Below, in pieces: positions 38,215 to 44,403 of a DNA stretch of 44,403 bases (position 1 is its first letter; each line of letters starts with the position of its first letter). Made by a program: the position numbers and the translations under genes. The stretch lies in the NCBI RefSeq assembly GCF_903853455.1, contig NZ_CAINTR010000206.1:1-44403 (forward strand). The letters run 5' to 3'. This DNA is from an uncultured Magnetospirillum sp. (GTDB lineage Bacteria > Pseudomonadota > Alphaproteobacteria > Rhodospirillales > Magnetospirillaceae). The notes under the pieces are model-generated. The model searched no databases. It worked only from the letters and a program-made list of their open reading frames with translations, and was not told the origin of the DNA.

Positions 38215-38892
38215 CTACCGCAGCACCCGCAGCAGGGAGCGCAGGCGCCCCATCGTCTCGGCATCCACGTGGCCGTCCACCTTCCAGGGCCTGAAATGGC
38301 GCTGGAAGGCGGTCACCGCCGCTTTCGGGTCGGTGAGGTCGTAGCCCGCATGGGCCAGACCGGCCAACAGCACATGCTCGGGCGGCAGGTCGGTCGGCTC
38401 GCCGCACGGCCACAGGCCGATGCCGTGGACTTCCGCCAGTTCCTGCCAGGGAAACAGCTCGCCGGGGTCCTGCTTGCGGGTCGGCGCGATGTCGGAATGG
38501 CCCACCACGTTGCGAGGCGGAATGGGATGGCGGCCGATAATGCCGGCGGCCAGCGTGATCAGCGCCGCGATCTGGGCCGCCGGGAAGGCGCGGTAGCCGA
38601 ATTCGTGGCCGGGATTGACCAGCTCGACGCCGATGGAGCGGGAATTGACGTCGGTCTCGCCCCGCCACGACGAGGCGCCGGCATGCCAGGCCCGCATGTC
38701 CTCGGGCACCAGGGCGAACACCCGCCCGTCCTCCTCGATCAGGTAATGGGCGCTGACCTTGGCCTCGGCGTCGCACAGCCGCGCCAGGGCCGACGGCCCG
38801 TCCGCCATGCCGGTATAGTGGATCACCAGCATGTCGACGACCGGGGCTCGGCGCGGTTCGCAATTGGGCGAGGGGTGGGAAAGCGGAGTCAT
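38215..38892 (-). CDS. N-acetylmuramoyl-L-alanine amidase, AmpD-like
   Basis: 225 residues. An Amidase_2 domain has zinc ligands His25 (MLVIHYTGM), His132 (VVGHSDIAP) and Asp142 (KQDPGE). A C-terminal peptidoglycan-binding-like segment (AVTAFQRHFRPWKVDGHVDA) follows. It cleaves the amide bond between MurNAc and L-Ala, or anhydro-muropeptides if cytoplasmic. No signal peptide is visible, which favours an AmpD-type recycling enzyme. ATG 38892 overlaps the stop of the EamA gene by 4 bases, so they form an operon. Confidence 0.9.
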   Translation of the reverse strand: MTPLSHPSPNCEPRRAPVVDMLVIHYTGMADGPSALARLCDAEAKVSAHYLIEEDGRVFALVPEDMRAWHAGASSWRGETDVNSRSIGVELVNPGHEFGYRAFPAAQIAALITLAAGIIGRHPIPPRNVVGHSDIAPTRKQDPGELFPWQELAEVHGIGLWPCGEPTDLPPEHVLLAGLAHAGYDLTDPKAAVTAFQRHFRPWKVDGHVDAETMGRLRSLLRVLR

Positions 38893-39791
38893 GCCGTTTG
38901 ATCCTGCTTGGTGTCGGCGCGGCGGGGCAACAGCAGTTGGATCACCGCCACCCCCGCCACGGTCAGCGCCGCTCCCACCAGCTTGTGCCAGGTCAGCGGC
39001 TCGCCCAGCAGCCAGACGCCGCCCAGCAAGGCCACCCCCGGCCCCAGCAGGGTGAAGGGAACCACCCGGTTCAGCGAATGGCGCGCCACCAGACGATACC
39101 ACAGCGTATAGGCGATCAGGGTCGAGCCGATGGTGGTGTAGGCCAGACCGCTCCAGCCGGCCGGGGTGGTGGCCATGACGGCGGCCCACTGGTCGTGTTC
39201 GGTGGCGGCGGAGATGCCCAGCAGCATGGGCGCCGCGAACAGGGCCATGCCGCCGTTGATGGCCAGCGGGTTGATGGGGCCGATGCGCTTGATCATGACG
39301 TTGGACACCGCCCAGGCCAGGGTGCAGGCCACCATGAACAGCAACGGCGTCAGGCTGGTCAGATGGGGCTCGCCGGCCAGCAGGGCGACGCCGGCGAAGG
39401 CGACGGCCATGCCGATCCCCCGCGCCCAGCCCAGGGCCTCGCCATAGGCCAGCCAGGCCACCAGGGCGCTGAACGGGGTGGACAGCTGGACGGCGATGCC
39501 GGCGCTGGCCGAATCCATGCCGCCGACGGCCACGAACAGCAGGCCGAAATGACCGATGCCCAGCACCACCGACAAGGCGAGGATGGCGCCCAGCTGATCC
39601 CGCCGGGGGCGGACGAACGGCACCAGGGCCAGCGCCACCAGGGAAAACCGCATGCCGGCCAGCAAGAAGGGGGGCAGGGTCGCCACCGCCGCCTTGACCG
39701 CCACCACGTTGCCGCCCCACAACAGCGCCACCGCCAGGGCGGCGGCCCAGTCGCCCGGCGTGAAGCGGTTGCCGGGGGCGACGCGGGTCAT
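38889..39791 (-). CDS. EamA/DMT-family transporter
   Basis: A 300-residue inner-membrane protein of about ten helices in two EamA repeats: WAAALAVALLWGGNVVAVKA starts the first and LLFMVACTLAWAVSNVMI the second, with conserved prolines in the second and sixth helices. DMT carriers typically export amino acids or metabolites; the substrate is unknown. ATG 39791 overlaps the Uup stop by 4 bases and its own stop overlaps the amidase start by 4. The three genes are tightly coupled. Confidence 0.9.
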   Translation of the reverse strand: MTRVAPGNRFTPGDWAAALAVALLWGGNVVAVKAAVATLPPFLLAGMRFSLVALALVPFVRPRRDQLGAILALSVVLGIGHFGLLFVAVGGMDSASAGIAVQLSTPFSALVAWLAYGEALGWARGIGMAVAFAGVALLAGEPHLTSLTPLLFMVACTLAWAVSNVMIKRIGPINPLAINGGMALFAAPMLLGISAATEHDQWAAVMATTPAGWSGLAYTTIGSTLIAYTLWYRLVARHSLNRVVPFTLLGPGVALLGGVWLLGEPLTWHKLVGAALTVAGVAVIQLLLPRRADTKQDQTA

Positions 39792-41602
39792 TTCCCCGCC
39801 GCCTCCTCGCGCTTGGCCTCCAGCTCCAGCCAGCGTTCCTCGGCGGCTTCCAGCTCGGCGCGGGCGGCATCGGCGCGGGCGGCGAATTTCTGGAAGCGGG
39901 CGGGGTCGCGGCTGTAGAGGCTGGGATCGGCCAGGTCGGCCTCCAGCTTGGCCAGCTCGGCCGCCAGCGCGTCCATCTTGCCCGGCAGTTGTTCCAGCTC
40001 GCGGTTGTCGTTGTAGGACAGCCGGGTACGCGGACTTTGGACCTTGGGCGGAGCCTTGGGCGCGGGCGGCGGCTTGGGGGCGGCATTGTCGTCCTTGACC
40101 GGACGCTGGTTGAGGTAGTCGGTGTAGCCGCCGGTGTATTCCTTGACGTCGCCGTCGCCCTCCACCGCGATGACGCTGGTCACCAGCCGGTCGAGGAAGT
40201 CGCGGTCGTGGCTGACCACCAGAAGCGTGCCGTCGTAATCGGCCAACACCTCCTCCAGCAGGTCGAGGGTGTCCATGTCGAGGTCGTTGGTGGGCTCGTC
40301 CAGGATCAGCAGGTTGGAGGGCGTGGCCAGCAGCTTGGCCAGCAGCAGCCGGTTGCGCTCGCCGCCCGACAGGGCCTTGACCGGCGTGCGGGCCTGGGCC
40401 TCGGCGAACAGGAAGTCCTTCATGTAGCCGACCACGTGGCGCGGCTGGCCCCGCACCCAGACATTGTCGCCGCGTCCGTCGGTCAGGGTGTCCCACACGC
40501 TTTTCTCGGGGTCCAGCGCGGCGCGGCGCTGGTCGAAATAGGCGGCCTCCAGGTTGGTGCCCAAGCGGACGGTGCCGCTGTCGGGCTCCAGTTCACCGGT
40601 CAGCAGCCGCAGCAGGGTGGTCTTGCCGGCGCCGTTGGGGCCGATCAGCCCGACCCGGTCGCCGCGCATGATGCGGGTGGAAAAACCCTCGGCGATCACC
40701 TTGTCGCCGAACCGCTTGCCCATGTTGGCGGCTTCGATCACCAGCCGGCCCGAGATCTCGCCGGCATCGGCGGCCAGCGCCACCTGACGGCCCGAGGCCA
40801 GGACAGCCGATTTGGCCTCGGAGCGTTCCTTGCGCAGGGCGTGGAGCGAGCGCAGCCGGCCCATGTTGCGCTTGCGCCGGCCGGTGACGCCGCGCGACAG
40901 CCAGTGCAGCTCCTGGCGCATATGGGTGTTCATGCGCGCCAGTTCGGCTTCCTCGGCGGCGTAGACCTCCTCCTGCCAGGCGGGGAAGCGGGCGAAGCCC
41001 CACTCGGCCCGGCGCACCACGCCGCGCTCCAGCCACAGGGTCTGCTTGGAGACGGTTTCCAGGAAGCGGCGGTCGTGGCTGATGGTCACCAGGGCGCCGC
41101 CATAGGCGTTCAGCCACTCCTCCAGCCACAGGATGGTCGGCAGGTCGAGATGGTTGGTCGGCTCGTCCAGCAGCAGCACGTCGGGCTGCCCCACCAGGGC
41201 GCGGGCCAGGGCGGCGCGGCGGCCCTCGCCGCCCGACAGCGCCACCGGATCGCGCGAGCCGTCGATGCCCACCGCGTCCAGCACCGAATCCACTCGGAAC
41301 ATCTGGTCGTGCTCGGCCGGCAACAGCCCCTGGGCCACGTAGTCGGCGACGCTGGAGGCGATGATGATGGGGTCCTGGGGCAGCACCGCGATGCGGGCGC
41401 CGGGCTGGACGAAGCGCTCGCCCGAATCGGGCAGGATCTCGCCGGCCATCACCTTGAGCAGGGTCGACTTGCCCGAGCCGTTGCGGCCGACCAGGCAGGT
41501 CTTGTCGCCCTTGCCGATCCAGGTGGTGACGCCCTCGAACAGCGGTTTGCCGCCGAAGGTCAGACGAACGTCGCGAAGCGCGAGGAGAGGAGGAGGAGCC
41601 AT
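39788..41602 (-). CDS. uup: ABC-F ATPase, Uup-like
   Basis: 604 residues without membrane segments: two ABC modules with Walker A GRNGSGKST and GPNGAGKTT, signatures LSGGEGRRAALARAL and LSGGERNRLLLAKLL, and Walker B DVLLLDEPTNHLD and NLLILDEPTNDLD. The inter-domain linker (about 220-280) is Arg-rich. A C-terminal coiled coil (about 525-604) follows a Pro/Lys-rich spacer. ABC-F proteins act on the ribosomal E site; Uup-type members also affect precise excision of transposons. First gene of the three-gene operon with the EamA carrier and the amidase. Confidence 0.9.
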   Translation of the reverse strand: MAPPPLLALRDVRLTFGGKPLFEGVTTWIGKGDKTCLVGRNGSGKSTLLKVMAGEILPDSGERFVQPGARIAVLPQDPIIIASSVADYVAQGLLPAEHDQMFRVDSVLDAVGIDGSRDPVALSGGEGRRAALARALVGQPDVLLLDEPTNHLDLPTILWLEEWLNAYGGALVTISHDRRFLETVSKQTLWLERGVVRRAEWGFARFPAWQEEVYAAEEAELARMNTHMRQELHWLSRGVTGRRKRNMGRLRSLHALRKERSEAKSAVLASGRQVALAADAGEISGRLVIEAANMGKRFGDKVIAEGFSTRIMRGDRVGLIGPNGAGKTTLLRLLTGELEPDSGTVRLGTNLEAAYFDQRRAALDPEKSVWDTLTDGRGDNVWVRGQPRHVVGYMKDFLFAEAQARTPVKALSGGERNRLLLAKLLATPSNLLILDEPTNDLDMDTLDLLEEVLADYDGTLLVVSHDRDFLDRLVTSVIAVEGDGDVKEYTGGYTDYLNQRPVKDDNAAPKPPPAPKAPPKVQSPRTRLSYNDNRELEQLPGKMDALAAELAKLEADLADPSLYSRDPARFQKFAARADAARAELEAAEERWLELEAKREEAAGK

Positions 41603-41633
41603 GGCCGATGGCTACACCTCCCCGGCGCGAGAG

Positions 41634-42104
41634 TCAAACCGGCGGGTGGCCGTATCCCGAGGAAGAATGGCCGGGCATGGGTCGCGGCGCATGCCGCCCC
41701 TCGCGGATCAGCGCCCCGATCAATTCGGCGTCGTCGATCAGCAGGTCGTGCATCAATTGGAAATAGGCGTTGGCGAAGACCCGGTGGGTGTCGTAGCCCT
41801 CGGGCAGGCTCCCGTCGGCGACGCTTCTCGCCTGCGTGATCAACCGGGCATGGCCCTGGCAATGGCTGTCGACCTGGGCGCCGAACACCGAATGCGGCAG
41901 GCTGCGCAGCAGCCCCTCCTCATAGGCGCAGTGGATCTGCAGAAGACGGTGGAATTCCTGGTAGAGGGATTGCAGCACGGCCAAGTTGCCGCCGTCATCG
42001 ACGATCACCTCGATATCGGCGGCGATATCCATCAGCAGGCGGTGTTCGGCGTCGATACGCTCGTGCCCGAGTTCCAAGGAATCGGACCAAACCACGGTTT
42101 GCAT
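41634..42104 (-). CDS. Bacteriohemerythrin
   Basis: A 156-residue single-domain hemerythrin. All seven di-iron ligands can be placed: His21 (DAEH), His58 and Glu62 (QIHCAYEE), His81 and His85 (SHCQGH), His119 and Asp124 (LMHDLLIDD). It should bind oxygen reversibly and may serve as an oxygen store or sensor in the cytoplasm, fitting a microaerophile. GGGAGACATCCC before ATG 42104 is a good ribosome binding site. It is divergent from the small conserved gene. Confidence 0.92.
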   Translation of the reverse strand: MQTVVWSDSLELGHERIDAEHRLLMDIAADIEVIVDDGGNLAVLQSLYQEFHRLLQIHCAYEEGLLRSLPHSVFGAQVDSHCQGHARLITQARSVADGSLPEGYDTHRVFANAYFQLMHDLLIDDAELIGALIREGRHAPRPMPGHSSSGYGHPPV

Positions 42105-42324
42105 GGGATGTCTCCCGACCGGTCGGTTTCAGGGCCGCTGTTTCCGAGAGCGAGTAATCATACTTCTATTATGGATATTTAAGCATGATCGACCCCGCCG
42201 AGTCTGCCGCCGCTTGAAGACGAAGTGTGACGGAATGTCGGCCGGGCCGCCAAGGGGCATGGATTCCCGACGCAAATCCGTGTTCACTGAGCCCGTCGAA
42301 GTCGGTCGAGAAGGAAAGCGCCCC
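42105..42324. other. Divergent intergenic region with repeat-like fragment
   Basis: An AT-rich stretch (42155-42185) upstream of the hemerythrin gene is the likely promoter zone. At 42280-42303, GTGTTCACTGAGCCCGTCGA resembles half of a widespread intergenic palindrome (TTCGACGGGCTCAGTGAAC), but the second half is missing. Confidence 0.35.
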
Positions 42325-42666
42325 ATGCCCTATGTCAGCCGCGACGCGGCGGGAAAGGTGATCGCCCTGTCCGAAACCGCTTCGGACGGCACGAGCGAGA
42401 ACCTGCCGGCCAGCCATCCCGACCTGCTGGACTTCCTGTTCCGCGACACCGGGGCCGAGCGGGCCTCCACCCGCTTCCTGGCCTCGGACCTGGCCTTCAT
42501 CCGGGTGGTCGAGGATCTGGTGGCGGTGCTGGTCGAAAAGCGGGTGATCGCCTTCACCGACCTGCCGCCCGCCGCCCAGGACAAGCTGCTGGACCGCCGC
42601 TCCATGCGCTCCTACCTCTCGGACGTGTCGGGGGTGTTCGAGGACGGCGAGGGCAAGATCATTTAG
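42325..42666 (+). CDS. Small conserved protein, tryptophan synthase beta-like annotation group
   Basis: A 113-residue soluble protein (MPYVSRDAAGKVIALSETAS). It resembles the short proteins often annotated as tryptophan synthase subunit beta-like in Magnetospirillum and relatives, but it is far too short to be TrpB and has no PLP site, so that name is misleading. The middle is helical (DLAFIRVVEDLVAVLVEKRV), with a C-terminal acidic stretch. ATG 42325 has AAGGA 11 bases upstream. Function unknown. Confidence 0.7.
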   Translation: MPYVSRDAAGKVIALSETASDGTSENLPASHPDLLDFLFRDTGAERASTRFLASDLAFIRVVEDLVAVLVEKRVIAFTDLPPAAQDKLLDRRSMRSYLSDVSGVFEDGEGKII

Positions 42667-42683
42667 GCCGCCCTCCCGCCCCG

Positions 42684-43700
42684 TCAGTTCTCCAAGATCC
42701 CGAATTGCGGCAGGACAAGGTTGAAGACGTCGTGGCGCTGGCGTCGCGCCGCGTCGTGGAACAGCTTCCAGTCGCTGGTCAGGAAGGCGGGGCTCCAGGG
42801 AAACGGAATGCCGGCCAGGGCCATCAGCTTCCTCTCGTAGCCGCCGCCCAGGGCGTCTTTCTTCCACTGGTCGGGGTCGTAATCGAGATCGACCGGGCCG
42901 AAGGAGAAGTCTCCGGCGGACAGGGCCTGAAGCCACGCCTCATGCCGGTCGGCCCCATCCTCGTCCGTCACCTGCGAGAACATCTTGGCGAGGGCGGTCT
43001 GCTGATCGGGGGCCAGTCCGACGGGAGCGCGGCCCAGCCAATGCTGGAACATCACGCACAGGGCGTTCGCCGCCGCGAGGAAATCGGCGGGATTGTCGCG
43101 AACGACCCGGTCACGGGTGCTGTCCTGATAGGACCAGGCCAGATAGGGCATGTCGGGAAAGGTCCGCGCCTGACCATGGCCCACCGGCGGCAACGGCAGC
43201 GGCACCACGGACATGGAGTTTCCGGCCTCATCCTGGAAGCTGCCGGCCGCATTGATGTCGTGGTTGAGGCCGACGAAGCCTTGGTGCGCCCAGGTGTCGG
43301 CGTAGACATGGGCGGCGATGCCCAGGCGGTGCAGCTCCCACGGCTTGCCCTTGTCGGCCAGGGCGCAATCGACCATGGCCCGCGCCACGGCGCTGTCGGG
43401 CCGGCAGACCAGCTTTTCCATGTAGGGGGCCGAAGCGGACGACGCTTGCCCCCCCGGCAGGAAGTGGAAGGGCAGCCAGCTTTCGGCGTCGGTATTCTCG
43501 TCGATGTTCTCGGGATCGGAAACCGGGTGAGCCGTCGCCTGACGGTAATAGCGCATGCCGTTGTCGAAGGTGACGAAGCCGGTTTCGGTGCTGTCGTCCA
43601 CATACTGGGCGGCATGGGCGATGGTGGCCGCCGGCGTATCCGTGAAGCCGGCGAAACGGGCGACGACATAGGTGACCGTATGGTGAAAGTCGATCTGCAT
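42684..43700 (-). CDS. DUF6765 family protein
   Basis: A 338-residue soluble protein. It starts MQIDFHHTVTYVVARFAGFT and contains AAHVYADTWAHQGFVG, a His/Asp-rich segment that could bind metal, as in phospholipase C-like or zinc-dependent hydrolases. The resemblance to DUF6765 is from memory and its function is unknown. ATG 43700 follows GGGAGGGGTTC; the frame extends 10 codons further without conserved sequence. Transcribed alone. Confidence 0.7.
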   Translation of the reverse strand: MQIDFHHTVTYVVARFAGFTDTPAATIAHAAQYVDDSTETGFVTFDNGMRYYRQATAHPVSDPENIDENTDAESWLPFHFLPGGQASSASAPYMEKLVCRPDSAVARAMVDCALADKGKPWELHRLGIAAHVYADTWAHQGFVGLNHDINAAGSFQDEAGNSMSVVPLPLPPVGHGQARTFPDMPYLAWSYQDSTRDRVVRDNPADFLAAANALCVMFQHWLGRAPVGLAPDQQTALAKMFSQVTDEDGADRHEAWLQALSAGDFSFGPVDLDYDPDQWKKDALGGGYERKLMALAGIPFPWSPAFLTSDWKLFHDAARRQRHDVFNLVLPQFGILEN

Positions 43701-44284
43701 GAACCCCTCCCGCGAGAACTTAAGCCCCAAGATATCACCGCGAATGCGCGCGGCAAGCTCCGAGAAGGGGTAATAGGATATGAATCGAAGCCGCGCCAGC
43801 CCCGGCCCTCGCCGTTGCCGCCCGTTTGCCGGCTCGCTTTCCAGTGGATGAAGCGCCGCACTCGGCGTAAACTACCCCCCGTGTCCGCCCGCGTGACGGG
43901 CAGAGCGGGACGAGAGGGTGGTGGAACACCCTCCCGCCCCTAACCACCACCAGTGCTGGAGCACATGGCAATGGCTGTCTTTGACTATACCTCAAGCTTG
44001 GCGTTTCCCCCAACACCCCCCGCATCCGTGCGGCGGTGAGCGGGTAAGGCTGGCCGGGGGCTGAAGGGCGGGCGCCGGCGGGTCGGGTTATTCGACTCGT
44101 TCGCTCTGGCCCGACCCGCTTGTTCGCGCCGCCCTTGGCCTCCGGCCGGTCCCTCCGGCCCCGAGACGATTCATCTCCCCCAATCCTGCGGTTCGCCGGC
44201 CCGTCGTCGTGGCCGCGCGGCTGTGCGCCCAAGGAGTCCGCCCCCTTGTCCCATCTTGCCCGCCGCCGCCGCCACCGAACGATC
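43701..44284. other. 584-bp intergenic region with several perfect hairpins
   Basis: No convincing gene on either strand. Two overlapping stems compete: GAGGGTG/CACCCTC (43914-43933) and GGTGGTGG/CCACCACC (43917-43951). Further on, GCGGGTCGGG (44078-44087) pairs with CCCGACCCGC (44110-44119). CCGGCC motifs repeat around 44150. This could hold a structured RNA, an attenuator or decayed mobile DNA. Confidence 0.4.
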
Positions 44285-44403
44285 ATGAGGGACGGCCCCG
44301 ACCCCATCGACATCCATGTGGGCGCCCGGGTCTTCCTGCGCCGCCGGATGCTGGGCCTGTCCCAGGCTCAGTTGGCCGCCGCCATCGGCATGACCTTCCA
44401 GCA
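44285..44403 (+). CDS. XRE-family transcriptional regulator, N-terminal part
   Basis: The window ends after 39 codons. The visible part contains a Cro/C1-type helix-turn-helix start: VGARVFLRRRMLGLSQAQLA followed by AAIGMTFQ. Proteins of this kind in Rhodospirillales usually continue QVQKYERG. Regulated targets cannot be inferred. The start is ATG 44285; a weak ribosome binding context leaves it uncertain. Confidence 0.8.
   Translation, partial: MRDGPDPIDIHVGARVFLRRRMLGLSQAQLAAAIGMTFQ

Noticed and set aside
42280-42303. Complete REP element
   Set aside because: Only one arm is present, so it is reported only as a fragment of the intergenic region.
43735-44313. 192-codon minus-strand gene
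   Set aside because: Arg/Ala/Gly-rich composition, hairpins across it and no motif; probably non-coding.

Overview
The window is GC-rich (about 65-70%) alphaproteobacterial chromosome, most likely Magnetospirillum or a close Rhodospirillales relative. That is an inference from gene content: a permuted two-piece tmRNA next to sspB, nifQ beside a molbindin gene, the DUF1285-NUDIX-CCA cluster, bamD-recN-ligA order, and many palindromic intergenic repeats. No magnetosome genes are present.

Layout. (1) 1-7,096: a sensor kinase that loses its ATPase domain near the left edge; a molbindin gene (mop) and nifQ, divergent around a candidate ModE (Mo-box) operator; then a Cache-HAMP adenylate cyclase transcribed 3 bases upstream of an orphan TRAP-type binding protein. 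(2) 7,097-17,926, all on the minus strand: MoxR ATPase, secreted alpha/beta hydrolase, DUF58, BatA/DUF4159 and a VWA/glutamine-amidotransferase-like membrane protein, followed by M23 endopeptidase, bactofilin and CorA. Two repeat blocks interrupt the series. (3) 17,942-20,446: DUF1285, NUDIX hydrolase and CCA-adding enzyme, overlapping one another. A small Cys-rich gene and tldD follow on the minus strand. (4) 22,383-30,896: DUF3422, bamD, recN and ligA. Between recN and ligA lies a sharply bounded AT-rich cassette (about 38% GC) with two convergent genes, a methyltransferase-like protein and a protein of unknown family. A perfect 17-bp inverted repeat bounds it and contains both start codons. 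The tail of a tyrosine recombinase abuts its right end. (5) 30,922-38,205: a NitT/TauT-like ABC transporter without a binding protein, thyA-folA, the two-piece tmRNA, sspB and a class I fumarase. (6) 38,215-44,403: an amidase-EamA-Uup operon, bacteriohemerythrin, a small conserved protein, a DUF6765 protein, a 584-bp structured gap, and the start of an XRE regulator cut by the window edge.

Functional links: mop and nifQ both handle molybdenum, nifQ for nitrogenase cofactor. ssrA and sspB form one proteolysis pathway, since tmRNA tags stalled proteins and SspB delivers them to ClpXP. thyA and folA are metabolically coupled through dihydrofolate. M23 peptidase and bactofilin suggest a local cell-wall shaping module. 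The strongest candidate for something undescribed is the inverted-repeat-bounded cassette at 26,490-28,603.
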